A stretch of 64,000 nt of DNA, from the NCBI GenBank assembly GCA_947479935.1, contig CANKBG010000009.1:19394-83393 (forward strand). Direction: 5' to 3'. Position 1 is the stretch's first letter. Every line of letters starts with the position of its first letter. Shown one piece after another: positions 50,327 through 60,402 of this stretch. The notes beneath the pieces were generated by a model, which did not search any database, was not told the DNA's origin, and saw only the letters and a program-made list of their open reading frames with translations. Source of the stretch: Comamonadaceae bacterium. Its GTDB lineage: Bacteria; Pseudomonadota; Gammaproteobacteria; Burkholderiales; Burkholderiaceae_C. A program made the position numbers and the translations under genes.

Positions 50327-50710
50327 TTAATTCAATGAGCGAAGGGCGATTTCCGCCATCGCATGTGTCAGGTCGGGTTCTTCGCCGATGGCTTTTTGCA
50401 AATTGAAAACCACTGTAGGGTAAGTAAATTTCAGTTGTTGAATTAAAAGTGGCAGGTCTTCTCTGGCGTGTTTACCGACGCCTAAAAACATTGGAATAAC
50501 GCTGATTTTGTTGACGCCTTTTTCCATCATGTGTTGAACTGTGGTGGGCAAGTCGGGCTCTGTGAGCTCCAAATACGCACACATGACCCACACGCCCGGT
50601 GACAGGTTGCGTGTTCGTTCAGCCACGGCTTCAATCGGCCGTCTCCATAAGGCATCACGTGAGCCATGCGCAAACAAAATGATGCCGCTGGAAGATGGGG
50701 TGTTGTTCAT
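50327..50710 (-). CDS. CbiX-like sirohydrochlorin chelatase
   Basis: This 127-residue short-form chelatase of the CbiX/SirB family inserts cobalt or iron (or nickel) into sirohydrochlorin. His15 in LFAHGSRD and His81 in GVGKHAREDLP are the usual metal-binding residues. Short members act as homodimers. It starts 18 bases after lptG on the same strand and lies 90 bp before cysB, so a part in siroheme formation for sulfur assimilation is likely but not proven. Confidence 0.88.
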   Translation of the reverse strand: MNNTPSSSGIILFAHGSRDALWRRPIEAVAERTRNLSPGVWVMCAYLELTEPDLPTTVQHMMEKGVNKISVIPMFLGVGKHAREDLPLLIQQLKFTYPTVVFNLQKAIGEEPDLTHAMAEIALRSLN

Positions 50711-50728
50711 TGAATGGGAAAGATTGCT

Positions 50729-51835
50729 TTACTGCCTTAAAACCAGCCAACCAAATGTGGTCAAGGAGACCATGCTGTAAATGATGGCCGGGGCTGCGGC
50801 AGTAAGCCAAGGTTGCCAATTTTGAAGATTGCCCATAAAGCCAAAGACATTGTTGAGCAAGTAAAAACTGATACCGGCCATGACACCGCCGAACACATAG
50901 CCTGCAATGTTGCCGGACCGAAAATGCAAATATGCAAAAGGCAACGCAAGTGTGAGCATGACCCAGCAACTTAAAGGGTAAAAAACTTTACGCCAAAACT
51001 CAATCTCATAGCGCTGGGCATTTTGTCCATTGGCAGCCAAGTGCCGCATGTATTGAAATAAATCAATGGTCTTCATTCGATCAGGGCTAAGGAGCGCCGC
51101 ACCAATCATTTCTGCGGTGATGTCGGTTTTCCAGGACCATTCAGGTAAATTTAAAATCTCAATTCGAGAGTCGCTGGCTTCTTTGACGTGAAATAAACGT
51201 CGATCAACTGGTTTTAAGTGCCAAGTTCCATCACTTTTAAATTGTGCAGAAGGCGACAAGGTGATGGACTTGAGCCGGCCTTCATTGTCGAATTCATGAA
51301 TCCGAATGTTTTCTGGATGGCCTTCGCTGCTCATCGATCGAACATTCACAGCAAATTGTGAATGAGTTTGTTTTTCACGAAGCCAAGCGCCGGTTTGCCC
51401 TACCGTAATTTGGCCTTGATAGTGTGCTTTTAAAAGCTGGGCTTGTTTGTCAGACCATGGGGAAATGTAGTCACCAAAAATAAAAGTGACCAGAACAAAA
51501 ATCAATCCTAATTGAAACAATGTCTGCAATGCACGCCATGGCCCTAAGCCGCCAGTTCTGAGAATGGTGAATTCTGAACTTTGAGCAAAACGTGCCATCA
51601 CAAAAATAGAGCCGATTAACACAGAGATTGGAATTAGCTCATACAGATGACTGGGCATGAGTAAGCCCACATACATCAAAGCGTGTTGCAACTGATAGCC
51701 TTGAAATTTATTTTTACTGAGAGCCTGAAGTTGATCGACCAAATCAAAAAATACAAACAACGCTAAGAAACCAAGCGCCACAAATGTCACAGCTCTGAGT
51801 ATTTCTCCATGAATCAAACGGCGAATTGTTTTCAT
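50729..51835 (-). CDS. lptG: LPS export ABC transporter permease LptG
   Basis: This 368-residue inner-membrane protein of the YjgP/YjgQ family has six transmembrane helices around a periplasmic jellyroll domain. The start [16 protein letters not shown] is typical. With LptF and LptB it extracts LPS from the inner membrane. ATG 51835 overlaps the lptF stop by 4 bases, so an in-frame upstream start at 51886 is rejected. E. coli LptG is 360 residues, close to this. Confidence 0.94.
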   Translation of the reverse strand: MKTIRRLIHGEILRAVTFVALGFLALFVFFDLVDQLQALSKNKFQGYQLQHALMYVGLLMPSHLYELIPISVLIGSIFVMARFAQSSEFTILRTGGLGPWRALQTLFQLGLIFVLVTFIFGDYISPWSDKQAQLLKAHYQGQITVGQTGAWLREKQTHSQFAVNVRSMSSEGHPENIRIHEFDNEGRLKSITLSPSAQFKSDGTWHLKPVDRRLFHVKEASDSRIEILNLPEWSWKTDITAEMIGAALLSPDRMKTIDLFQYMRHLAANGQNAQRYEIEFWRKVFYPLSCWVMLTLALPFAYLHFRSGNIAGYVFGGVMAGISFYLLNNVFGFMGNLQNWQPWLTAAAPAIIYSMVSLTTFGWLVLRQ

Positions 51836-52944
51836 ACCTTGACTTCGAAAGCGGATCTTTGAGGCATCGACCAAAGATTGCGCCAAGACAAATTAAAATG
51901 ACGGATTAACAGCCAAGACAATGCGAGGACAAAGGCCCCTCCATGCAGGCTTAGCATGAATGTGGGCATAGTGGTTCGACCGGAAGCAATCCAGTTTTGT
52001 CCTACATTGACCATGTTGTAGTAGCCCACAAAACAAAATAAGGCAACTGCCAAATGATAACTTTTTCCAACCCTCGGATTGACGCTGGCCACGGCCAAGC
52101 CCATGATCAAAAGATTGAATGCCGCCAGAGGAAGCCCGATTCGCCAAGACAATTCACCCAAATTAACGGCGGTGGGTTCTTTGATTAAGCCTAAGGTGCT
52201 GACCATTCGGCTTTGAATGTCACTGGCTGCAATTTTGGAGTTGGGATCTATCAGCAATTGATAGTCTTTAAATTCCGTGATGCGGACGTCGCCCGTTTCA
52301 TGGTTGCGCAGCATTTGCTGACCACGCTGTAGGCTTAAGAAACGTTCACCTTGATGAATTTCAATTTGCCCTTGCTGCGCTGTTGTCACTGTTTCAATGA
52401 CGCCCTCTAAACTTGACACAAAGACATGGCGACCCATTGTGTTGTTAGGGCTGTCTTTGTCGATGAAAAAAACACGCTTGCCACCAGCAGACTCCTGAAA
52501 TTGCCCTGGCGCTACTCGTTCGATGTCATTGCGTTGTTCATACCTGTCTCTCAGGTCTTGAATTTGTTTGTTACTCCAAGGCCAAACAAAAAGTGCCAAA
52601 AAAGCAATGCCTAAAAGGAGTGGCCAAGCAAATCTAAACAGGGGTTTTGAAAAGGCGAACAGGCCCCTGCCACTTGAGAACCAAATGACCATTTCGCTGT
52701 CGGCATACATCCGAGATAATGTCGATACCACGGCAATGAACAAACTCAGTGTCAAAATAGTGGTCAGATGGCCAATCACTGTTAGACCCATGACAAGCAT
52801 CACCTCTGAGGGGTTGACAGACCCACGGGTGGCTTGCCCCAAAGTTCGGATCAAAATGATGGTCATCACGATTGTGGCCAAAACCACAACGGTGGCACCA
52901 AAACTTCGGGCCAAGTCTTTTCGTATGGAAGAATGGAATAACAT
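51832..52944 (-). CDS. lptF: LPS export ABC transporter permease LptF
   Basis: This 370-residue partner of LptG has [15 protein letters not shown] at the start, then six transmembrane helices and a periplasmic beta-jellyroll domain. ATG 52944 is chosen over an in-frame TTG at 52965. The gene is divergent from pepA with only 23 bp between the two start codons, so each promoter must lie inside the other gene. Confidence 0.95.
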   Translation of the reverse strand: MLFHSSIRKDLARSFGATVVVLATIVMTIILIRTLGQATRGSVNPSEVMLVMGLTVIGHLTTILTLSLFIAVVSTLSRMYADSEMVIWFSSGRGLFAFSKPLFRFAWPLLLGIAFLALFVWPWSNKQIQDLRDRYEQRNDIERVAPGQFQESAGGKRVFFIDKDSPNNTMGRHVFVSSLEGVIETVTTAQQGQIEIHQGERFLSLQRGQQMLRNHETGDVRITEFKDYQLLIDPNSKIAASDIQSRMVSTLGLIKEPTAVNLGELSWRIGLPLAAFNLLIMGLAVASVNPRVGKSYHLAVALFCFVGYYNMVNVGQNWIASGRTTMPTFMLSLHGGAFVLALSWLLIRHFNLSWRNLWSMPQRSAFEVKV

Positions 52945-52967
52945 TGTTGCTCTGGAAAACCTCAATT

Positions 52968-54410
52968 ATGAACTTTGAATTAAAAACACTTTCCTTGGCT
53001 TCTGCAGCCAAAACCTCTACGGACACCCTGATTGTCCTTATTTCTGACCATTTTCAAGCTGGAAAGGACCCGTTATCCTTGTTGATAGGCAAGGCGCTAA
53101 AGGCCAAAGACTTTTCCTCGAAGGCCGGAAAATCACTTCATGCCTATGCCGTTTCAGGTGTGGTTGCCTCGAAGATTATCCTTTTGGGCTTAGGGGAATC
53201 TCAACCCTCAGACGTCAAATCAGCGCTGACGGGCGTGATGCCAAGCCTTAAGTCGGCTGCCACCGCCAAAATTGCGGTGGTTTTTGCTGGTCCCTCTAGC
53301 CCGCAGCATCTTCAGGCTGCAATTTCAGCTGTGGCGGATGGCACTTATGTCTATGGTGCTACAAAATCAAAACTGACAGAACGAAAACTGTTGAAGGTTC
53401 TGGTGGGTGTAGAGGCCCTCAATGCCAAATTGAAAGACGCTTTCAGCGCATCGGTTGCCATGGTCCAGGGCATTGAATTTGCCAAAGAATGGGCCAATCG
53501 GCCCGCTAATTACGCAACTCCCACCCTCTTGGGTAAGGCAGCACTGTCGCTATCAAAATTTGCTGGCATTTCATGCGAGGTTTTAGGCCCCAAAGAAGTG
53601 GCCAAATTGGGCATGGGTTCCTTCATGTCTGTGGCCCAGGGTTCTGCCGAGCCCTTGCGCTTCATCGTTTTGAAATACCAAGGCGCGTCTAAAACAGAAG
53701 CACCAACCGTGTTGGTTGGCAAAGGCATTACGTTTGACACGGGCGGCATTTCGATCAAGCCTGCATCCGAAATGGATGAAATGAAGTTTGACATGAGCGG
53801 TGCGGCCAGTGTGTTGGGTGTTTTTAAATCCCTGAGCTTATTGAAACCCAAAATCAATGTGGTTGGTTTAATCCCAGCTTGTGAAAACATGCCTGACGGA
53901 TTGGCCGTGAAGCCGGGCGATGTCGTGACCAGCATGAGTGGACAAACCATTGAAATTTTGAACACAGATGCAGAAGGGCGGCTCATTTTGTGTGATGCAC
54001 TGACCTATGCAGAAAGGTTTAAACCCAAAGCGGTCATTGACATTGCCACCCTCACAGGTGCTTGCGTGATTGCGTTGGGCGCTATTCGGACCGGTATGTT
54101 TTCTAATGAGGACTCATTGGCACAGGGTCTTCAAAATGCAGGTGAGGAGGCCATGGACCTCTGCTGGAGAATGCCACTTGACGATGAATATGCTGACACT
54201 TTGAAAAGTAATTTTGCGGACGTTGCAAATGTGGGCGGACGGGCCGGCGGGGCCATCACGGCGGCCAAATTTCTGCATCGTTTTGCAGAAAAATATGCTT
54301 GGGCGCACTTGGACATAGCCGGTACGGCCTGGAAGGGCGGCGCAGCCAAGGGCGCAACGGGTAGACCCGTGGGCTTGCTATTGCACTATTTGTTGGCGCA
54401 GCAAAAATAA
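52968..54410 (+). CDS. pepA: Leucyl (M17) aminopeptidase
   Basis: This 480-residue M17 di-zinc aminopeptidase has [16 protein letters not shown] with Lys and Asp ligands, and [18 protein letters not shown] with Asp, Glu and Arg of the active site. It is a hexameric cytoplasmic enzyme that trims N-terminal residues; E. coli PepA also binds DNA. ATG 52968 is used because the preceding in-frame residues are antisense to lptF and do not fit the family. holC follows after 19 bases, a common pairing. Confidence 0.95.
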   Translation: MNFELKTLSLASAAKTSTDTLIVLISDHFQAGKDPLSLLIGKALKAKDFSSKAGKSLHAYAVSGVVASKIILLGLGESQPSDVKSALTGVMPSLKSAATAKIAVVFAGPSSPQHLQAAISAVADGTYVYGATKSKLTERKLLKVLVGVEALNAKLKDAFSASVAMVQGIEFAKEWANRPANYATPTLLGKAALSLSKFAGISCEVLGPKEVAKLGMGSFMSVAQGSAEPLRFIVLKYQGASKTEAPTVLVGKGITFDTGGISIKPASEMDEMKFDMSGAASVLGVFKSLSLLKPKINVVGLIPACENMPDGLAVKPGDVVTSMSGQTIEILNTDAEGRLILCDALTYAERFKPKAVIDIATLTGACVIALGAIRTGMFSNEDSLAQGLQNAGEEAMDLCWRMPLDDEYADTLKSNFADVANVGGRAGGAITAAKFLHRFAEKYAWAHLDIAGTAWKGGAAKGATGRPVGLLLHYLLAQQK

Positions 54411-54429
54411 AAACCTCTCTGATGCATTC

Positions 54430-54885
54430 ATGACGCAAGTCGACTTCCACTTCAATGCGCCCGACAAATGGTCATACGTTTGTCGTCTGCTGCGAAAAGC
54501 CAGTGGCCAAGGCAAGAAAGTAGGTGTTTTGGCCAATGTTGAAATATCTGACTTATTGAATCAATCCTTATGGAATTTAAATCCCTCTGATTTCGTCACG
54601 CATTGCGCAGCCTCGGATTCCATGGAAATGCTGCAGCATTCGAGTATCATTTTTTCCACAGATTGGGCTGTGCTGATGGGGCTATCCCAACTTGATGTGC
54701 ACCTTAATTTGAACGATGTGCCGCCGTCTGATTTTGAAGGGGTTTCTAGACTGATTGAAGTCGTTGGCCCAGAGGACCGAGATAAAACCAGTGCCAGGCA
54801 GCGATGGAAACAATACACCCAGTTGGGGTTCAATATCAATCGATTCGATTTGGCTTCAGTCAATTCAGCCACTTCGGGTCAATAG
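54430..54885 (+). CDS. holC: DNA polymerase III chi subunit
   Basis: This 151-residue chi subunit starts MTQVDFHFNAPDKWSYVCRL and contains LLRKASGQGKKVGVLA, the first alpha/beta segments of HolC. It links the clamp loader with single-stranded DNA-binding protein. Its position right after pepA is as in many proteobacteria. Confidence 0.93.
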   Translation: MTQVDFHFNAPDKWSYVCRLLRKASGQGKKVGVLANVEISDLLNQSLWNLNPSDFVTHCAASDSMEMLQHSSIIFSTDWAVLMGLSQLDVHLNLNDVPPSDFEGVSRLIEVVGPEDRDKTSARQRWKQYTQLGFNINRFDLASVNSATSGQ

Positions 54886-55029
54886 ACAGGTTAAATTTGA
54901 CTTAAGCCGATGGATTTTTTTCAAATATTCATCCTTCACCCGTAAAAGGCTACTTTAACCAAGGGCTTTTTTGCGTTATCGTTGCAACTTGCTTGATTGA
55001 AGCAAACCCTATTAATCTCGGAGCTCTTC

Positions 55030-56196
55030 ATGAAATTGTTTTCTCTTAAGTTCCCTTTGACTGCTGTGGCTGTGGCCGCTGTTGCATTGACAATCGTCGC
55101 TTGCGGCAAAAAAGGTGGCAATGACGCGCAAGTCATTAAAATCGGTCACGTCGGCCCTACCAGTGGCGCCATTGCCCACTTGGGTAAAGACAACGAGAAT
55201 GGCGCCAAAATGGCGATTGAAGAACTGAACGCTGCTGGCATCAAAATTGGTGACAAGGCCGTTAAGTTTGAATTGTTGGCCGAAGACGACGCTGCCGATC
55301 CAAAACAAGGAACAGCGGCTGCCCAAAAATTAGTTGACGCCAAAGTTCAAGGCGTGATTGGTCACTTAAACTCTGGCACCACGATTCCTGCGTCACAGTT
55401 GTACAACGCCGCAGGCATTCCTCAAATTTCCCCCTCTGCCACCAATCCTAAATACACACGCCAGGGCTATGCAGGCGCATTTCGCGTGGTCGCTGACGAC
55501 GTGCACTTGGGTGGCACATTGGGCAAGTACGCAGTTGAAACCTTGAAGGGCAAGAGCATTGCTGTGATTGATGACCGTACCGCTTACGGTCAAGGCGTGG
55601 CTGAAGAATTCGAAAAAGCAGTCAAAGCTGCTGGTGGCAATTTGGTTGGCCACGAATTCACCACAGACAAATCATCTGACTTCAATGCCATCCTTACCAC
55701 GCTCAAAGGCAAAAAGCCTGACATCGTCTTTTTTGGTGGTATGGATGCTGTTGCTGGCCCTATGCTAAAGCAAATGAAGCAACTTGGACTGAATGCCAAG
55801 TTCATGGGCGGTGATGGTATTTGTACTGGTGAATTACCCAAATTGGCGGCTGAAGGCATGATGGATGAAAACGTGTTCTGCGCTGAAGCCGGTGGTGTTG
55901 AGGGTGAGCAAAAAGCGGGCATGGAAAAATTCCGTGCAGACTTTAAAGCCAAGTTCAATGCCGATGTGCAGGTTTACGCTCCTTACGTTTATGACGCTGT
56001 CAAATTGATGGCTCAAGCCATGGTGACAGCTGGCTCTTCAGATCCTGCTAAATACTTGCCTGCTTTGAAAGCCACTAACTACAAAGGTGTGACAGGTACG
56101 ATTGCATTTGACGAAAAAGGCGACATCAAAAATGGCGCTCTGACTTTGTACACCTACAAAGGCGGTAAGCAAGAAAAACTGGCTGTGGTTCGTTAA
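55030..56196 (+). CDS. LivJ-like branched-chain amino acid-type binding lipoprotein
   Basis: This 388-residue periplasmic binding protein of type I fold (LivJ/LivK family) has HVGPTSGAIAHLGKDN as the first strand-loop and SATNPKYTRQGY in the ligand region. The N-terminus IVACGKK gives a likely lipobox with Cys25. GGAG lies about 7 bases before ATG 55030. No LivHMGF genes lie nearby, so it is an orphan receptor; ligand may be Leu/Ile/Val or another amide. It ends with a terminator. Confidence 0.9.
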   Translation: MKLFSLKFPLTAVAVAAVALTIVACGKKGGNDAQVIKIGHVGPTSGAIAHLGKDNENGAKMAIEELNAAGIKIGDKAVKFELLAEDDAADPKQGTAAAQKLVDAKVQGVIGHLNSGTTIPASQLYNAAGIPQISPSATNPKYTRQGYAGAFRVVADDVHLGGTLGKYAVETLKGKSIAVIDDRTAYGQGVAEEFEKAVKAAGGNLVGHEFTTDKSSDFNAILTTLKGKKPDIVFFGGMDAVAGPMLKQMKQLGLNAKFMGGDGICTGELPKLAAEGMMDENVFCAEAGGVEGEQKAGMEKFRADFKAKFNADVQVYAPYVYDAVKLMAQAMVTAGSSDPAKYLPALKATNYKGVTGTIAFDEKGDIKNGALTLYTYKGGKQEKLAVVR

Positions 56197-56219
56197 TTTT
56201 TGCGCATGATAAATATCTG

Positions 56220-56270
56220 TTGAGACTTCCGTCTCAACATTCCAGCCCCGCTCGAGCCGGGGTTTTTTCT
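56220..56270 (+). terminator. Double hairpin and terminator after the LivJ-like gene
   Basis: A perfect stem TTGAGAC-TTCC-GTCTCAA lies at 56220-56237. A second, CCCCG (56246-56250) with CGGGG (56258-56262), is followed by TTTTTT. The second is a typical rho-independent terminator; the first may add pausing or protect the 3' end. The transcript of the LivJ-like gene should end here. Confidence 0.8.
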
Positions 56271-56451
56271 TTTTGTAAATCAAGACCTTCTAAGTTTGCG
56301 CACCGAACAAGCGATGAACCACATAGACCATACCCTTGCTGAGTTAGCTCAAATGCAAATACGGTTTAATTTCAGTCTCGTTGGGGTAAAGCTTTTAGGG
56401 TTTACCTTAGTCTTGATTCAATATCTCAAAATAACTTTTCAATTAGAAGAA

Positions 56452-56480
56452 TTGACTTGATTGGGTGCGAATTAGATTAT
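56452..56480 (+). promoter_or_regulatory. Candidate sigma-70 promoter for the second peptide importer
   Basis: TTGACT at 56452-56457 and GATTAT at 56475-56480 are separated by 17 bases, the ideal spacer, and match the consensus at five and four of six positions. The first gene of the operon starts 50 bases further on. The remaining sequence back to 56285 is AT-rich and shows nothing I recognise. Confidence 0.5.
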
Positions 56481-56529
56481 TCTTCAGGGTTGAAAGAATT
56501 AACATGTTTCATTATGAAGACAGACAGAA

Positions 56530-58335
56530 ATGATGAAGAGATCCTTGCTTAGCGCGGTGCTGCTTTCTGCTCTTTTTGCAGGTCTGCCGAATGCCTGGGC
56601 CAGTTCAGGCCCTAACCCCAAGGCCAACCCCGCCGACCCTCAAAAAGTTTTGAGGGTGGCCTTTCCCACCCCTGAAACTGGCTTTGACCCTGTTCGAGTC
56701 AACGACCTTTATTCCAACACCATCAATGCAGCCATATTTCAGCCCTTGCTAACTTATGACTGGATGGCCATGCCAACGCAGCTGGTACCTGACGCGGCTG
56801 AAGCCATGCCAGTCTTGTCCGATGAAGGCAAAACGTATACCTTCAAAGTGAAGAAAGGTTTGTTTTTTACGCCTGATGATGCCTTCAAGGGCCAAAGACG
56901 CGAAATGACAGCCCATGATTTTGTTTACACACTCCTCAGACACGCTGATCCTAAAAATCGAAGCCCCCAAGTCTCTGACTTCGATGACAAAATCTTTGGC
57001 TTTGCCGATGCACGCAAAAAAGCGGTGGCCAGTGGCACATTTGATTACGACCAAAAACACCCCGGTATTTATGCAACGGACCGTTACACCTTGGTAATTC
57101 GACTTGTACAACCTGATCGAAATTTTTTAAGTCTTTTAATCAATCCTTTTGCAGCTGCCATGGCACGCGAAGTGATTGAGAAATATGGGTTTGAAGGTGC
57201 CATGGCCAATCCAATTGGAACGGGTCCGTTTATTCTTGAAAAATGGGTCCGTGGCTCCAAAATTATTTTAAAAGCCAATCCAGAATTTCCAGGTTTTACG
57301 TGGGACTTTCAGCCGCCTGCCAACAATCTCGTCGAACTGCGCATTGCCAATCAAATGCAAGGTCGCAAAATGCCTCAAATTGGGCGCGTTGAAGTGAGCA
57401 TCATTGAAGAGCCTCAATCAATGTGGTTGGCATTCAGTGGCAAAGAAATTGATGCAGTGGCTGTTCCACCATCTTTCATTGAAAAGGCACTGACGCCCAA
57501 AAATGATTTGCAATCCACCTGGTTGGCTCAAGGTGTCAACATGTACCGAAGCGTTGAGCCCGACATTCGATATCAGTTTTTCAATTTGAAAGACCCAGTC
57601 ATTGGCGGGTATACACCTGAAAAAATTGCACTTCGACGCGCCATCATCATGGGCTTTGACGTTGACGAAGAAATCAGAGTGATTCGAAAAGGCCAAGCCA
57701 TCAAAGCGCAGCAAATGGTTTCCCCCGTGATTGCCGGCCACGATCCCAACTACAAAAGCATCGTGAAGTTCAGCCCTCTATCGGCCAATGCTTTACTGGA
57801 TCAGTTTGGCTACAAAAAAGATGCCAAAGGTTATCGCAGTCATCCCGATGGAAAGCCACTGATTTTCACCATCTACTCTTCCACCTCCTCCATCGATCGA
57901 GAGAGAGATGAGTTGTGGAAAAAATCAATGGATCGATTGGGCATCAGGCTCAAAGTGAAGAAAGATAAGTTTCCAGAAATGTTGAAGCAAGGAAAGCAAT
58001 GCGCCATTCCTTCGTGGGCATTGGGATGGACGCGGTCATCCGAAGCAGAATTTGTCATGAAGTTGTTGTATTCAAAAACCATTGGGCAAAATAACTACGC
58101 TTGTTTTGAAAGCGCGGAATACGATGAGTATTTTGAACAACTTAAACGTTTGCCCGATGGCCCGGATCGTACCCGAGTCTTACACAACATGTACCGCTTG
58201 ATGGAGGTGAATGGCGTGTTGGGTTTAAGTTCAACGGCCATTGCAACTCGCCTCAGTCATCAACGACTTGAAGGTTATCGCAAGCACCCGCTCATTTTGG
58301 GTGACTGGATTTACTATGACATTCAAAAACCCTAA
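56530..58335 (+). CDS. Peptide-type ABC transporter substrate-binding protein (SBP family 5)
   Basis: This 601-residue exported binding protein has a signal peptide (residues 1-25, ending A-W-A) and family-5 features LLTYDWMAMPTQLVPDAAE, YTFKVKKGLFF and PIGTGPFILEKWVRGS. Two ATGs are adjacent. It is the first gene of the second importer operon and differs clearly in sequence from the one at 10749, so the ligands probably differ. The operon order resembles yejABEF. Confidence 0.92.
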   Translation: MMKRSLLSAVLLSALFAGLPNAWASSGPNPKANPADPQKVLRVAFPTPETGFDPVRVNDLYSNTINAAIFQPLLTYDWMAMPTQLVPDAAEAMPVLSDEGKTYTFKVKKGLFFTPDDAFKGQRREMTAHDFVYTLLRHADPKNRSPQVSDFDDKIFGFADARKKAVASGTFDYDQKHPGIYATDRYTLVIRLVQPDRNFLSLLINPFAAAMAREVIEKYGFEGAMANPIGTGPFILEKWVRGSKIILKANPEFPGFTWDFQPPANNLVELRIANQMQGRKMPQIGRVEVSIIEEPQSMWLAFSGKEIDAVAVPPSFIEKALTPKNDLQSTWLAQGVNMYRSVEPDIRYQFFNLKDPVIGGYTPEKIALRRAIIMGFDVDEEIRVIRKGQAIKAQQMVSPVIAGHDPNYKSIVKFSPLSANALLDQFGYKKDAKGYRSHPDGKPLIFTIYSSTSSIDRERDELWKKSMDRLGIRLKVKKDKFPEMLKQGKQCAIPSWALGWTRSSEAEFVMKLLYSKTIGQNNYACFESAEYDEYFEQLKRLPDGPDRTRVLHNMYRLMEVNGVLGLSSTAIATRLSHQRLEGYRKHPLILGDWIYYDIQKP

Positions 58336-58347
58336 AAGGATTCAAGC

Positions 58348-59286
58348 ATGAGTGCCTATATCCTTCGACGTTTATGGCAAATGATTCCTACATTGGCGGG
58401 CGTTATTTTGTTGGTGTTTTTTCTCTTCAACTGGATTGGTGGAGACCCTGCCTATGTGTTGGCAGGTTTGTTTTCCAATCAAGAACAAATTGACAGCATT
58501 CGCGCTGAGCTTGGGCTTGATCAGCCCCTGACAATCCAGCTTTGGATCTTTGTAAAACAAGTTGCCACCTTTAATTTTGGCAACAGTTGGACTACCAGCG
58601 AGTCTGTGGCCGATATTTTTGCCACGCGACTACCTGCTTCTCTCACATTAATGGCGCCTCTGCTCATCATTGAAACGGTGATTGCTTTGGTGTTGGCCGT
58701 GGGATTGGCGTGGGTGAGGGGGTCTTCCATCGACAGAAGCACCATGCTGGTGTTCACCGCGTTCATGTCAGTGAGTATTTTGGTCTTTATTATTTTGGGC
58801 CAATACGTGCTGGCCTACCGATTGGGCTGGTTTCCAGTGCAAGGCTGGAGCGACGACTATTGGAAAAACATCAGCACCTATGCCCCCTTGCCTATATTGC
58901 TAGGTTTATTGGTCAGCATTGCTCCCAATACGCGTTTGTTTAGAAGCTTTGTTTTAGACGAAGTGGATCAAGACTATGTCAGAACAGCCCGGGCCAAAGG
59001 TCTTTCTGAACCCCGTGTGATGTTTGTGCATGTTTTGCGAAACGCACTCATTCCTGTCATTACGTTTGTTATCTCCAATTTACCTGGGCTTTTGCTCGGC
59101 GCCTTTTTGTTAGAACGATTCTTTGGTATTCCCGGCGTGGGACGCGAAATTATTTTGGCAGTTGAGCGCAGCGATTTTCCTGTGATCAAGGCGGTCACCG
59201 TGTATGTCGCCATTGCCACCATGATTTTTAATTTGATCGGTGATGTGTTGTACCGCCTCACAGATCCGCGCGTCCAGTTGCGTTGA
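58348..59286 (+). CDS. Peptide-type ABC transporter permease (YejB/DppB-like)
   Basis: This 312-residue membrane protein has about six helices, starting MSAYILRRLWQMIPTLAGVI. The cytoplasmic EAA loop reads DYVRTARAKGLSEPRVMFVH. AAGGA lies 9 bases before the ATG. It starts 12 bases after the binding-protein gene. It is shorter than E. coli YejB (about 364), closer to DppB in size. Confidence 0.93.
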   Translation: MSAYILRRLWQMIPTLAGVILLVFFLFNWIGGDPAYVLAGLFSNQEQIDSIRAELGLDQPLTIQLWIFVKQVATFNFGNSWTTSESVADIFATRLPASLTLMAPLLIIETVIALVLAVGLAWVRGSSIDRSTMLVFTAFMSVSILVFIILGQYVLAYRLGWFPVQGWSDDYWKNISTYAPLPILLGLLVSIAPNTRLFRSFVLDEVDQDYVRTARAKGLSEPRVMFVHVLRNALIPVITFVISNLPGLLLGAFLLERFFGIPGVGREIILAVERSDFPVIKAVTVYVAIATMIFNLIGDVLYRLTDPRVQLR

Positions 59287-59313
59287 AGTGAATTAAATTT
59301 GAGATCTCAGAAG

Positions 59314-60375
59314 ATGCCATTCAATACATCCACCCCCTCCAGCATGCCCGCTGACATAACCGTGAGCGAAGGTGCCTGGGCACTTGCTTGGCGTCGATTT
59401 AAATCAGACCGTGTTGGGGTTTGGAGCGGTATCACTGTTGTTCTAAGTCTGGCCTTGGTGTTCGCCACACTCACGACCAACTTGGCAGGCGATTGGGAAA
59501 AAGAAGTGGCCATTGGCCATGCACCACCTTCATGGGCCAAGAGCGATTTGCAAAACCTTGGCACATCCACTGCTTTACCGGAAGTGGTGCTTTATGAACC
59601 AACTCCCACCGATGTTGTCGATCCTATTGCAGCCCAATGGGAGTTGGCTCAAAAGGCCGTCAAACCTGCGGGCGAGAAAGTCAACGCTTTGGCAACGCAC
59701 CTGCCCATGGGTGCAGACAAGTGGGGTCGTGACGTGCTTTCCAAAACAATCAAGGGTGCTGAAACCAGCATTTTGGTAGGTTTGGCAGCCGCTTTCATGG
59801 CAACCCTCTTGGGGGCTGCTTTGGGCGCTGTATCGGGTTGGTATGGCGGCTTGGTAGATGACTTGAGCAATTGGCTTTACAACGTTTTTCATTCGATTCC
59901 AGGCATTTTGCTCATCTTGGCCATTGCGGCTGTTCTAAATACCAAGGGAACATTGGCAGTGGTGCTGATCTTGGGAACCACTGGCTGGACTGGCACCTAT
60001 CGCTTAATGCGAGGCGAGTATTTGAAACACCGCCACCGCGAATATGTCAGAGCGGCCGATGCGATTGGTGCTTCCAATAACAGACGCATGTTTGTTCACA
60101 TTTTGCCCAATGTGAGTCATGTGATTTTGGTTCAGTTTTCATTGCTAACGGTTTCTTGTATCAAGGCTGAAGTGATTTTGTCTTTTTTAGGATTCGGTGT
60201 GCCTGTGGACGGAGTTTCTTGGGGCACCATGCTCACGGAAGCACAAAATGATTTACTGGTGGGGCAATGGTGGCAGTTACTGTCCGCAACGATCGCCATG
60301 TCTATTTTTGTCACCGGACTCTCCTTGTTGACGGATTCCCTGCGCGATGCGTTGGACCCCAAAGTGATTCACTAA
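59314..60375 (+). CDS. Peptide-type ABC transporter permease (YejE/DppC-like)
   Basis: This 353-residue permease has an unusually long periplasmic insert of roughly 90 residues between the first helix and the GADKWGRDVLSKTIKGA stretch, as in YejE-type proteins and longer than in DppC. The EAA loop is EYVRAADAIGASNN. ATG 59314 is preferred over an in-frame TTG at 59299. It pairs with the previous permease. Confidence 0.92.
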   Translation: MPFNTSTPSSMPADITVSEGAWALAWRRFKSDRVGVWSGITVVLSLALVFATLTTNLAGDWEKEVAIGHAPPSWAKSDLQNLGTSTALPEVVLYEPTPTDVVDPIAAQWELAQKAVKPAGEKVNALATHLPMGADKWGRDVLSKTIKGAETSILVGLAAAFMATLLGAALGAVSGWYGGLVDDLSNWLYNVFHSIPGILLILAIAAVLNTKGTLAVVLILGTTGWTGTYRLMRGEYLKHRHREYVRAADAIGASNNRRMFVHILPNVSHVILVQFSLLTVSCIKAEVILSFLGFGVPVDGVSWGTMLTEAQNDLLVGQWWQLLSATIAMSIFVTGLSLLTDSLRDALDPKVIH

Positions 60376-60402
60376 GCCAACCCTTTCCAATCATTTACAA
60401 AC

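Noticed and set aside
54945..54975. Possible terminator-like fold before the LivJ-like gene
   Set aside because: The AAAAGGC and GGGCTTTTTT parts are not complementary enough to form a stable stem.
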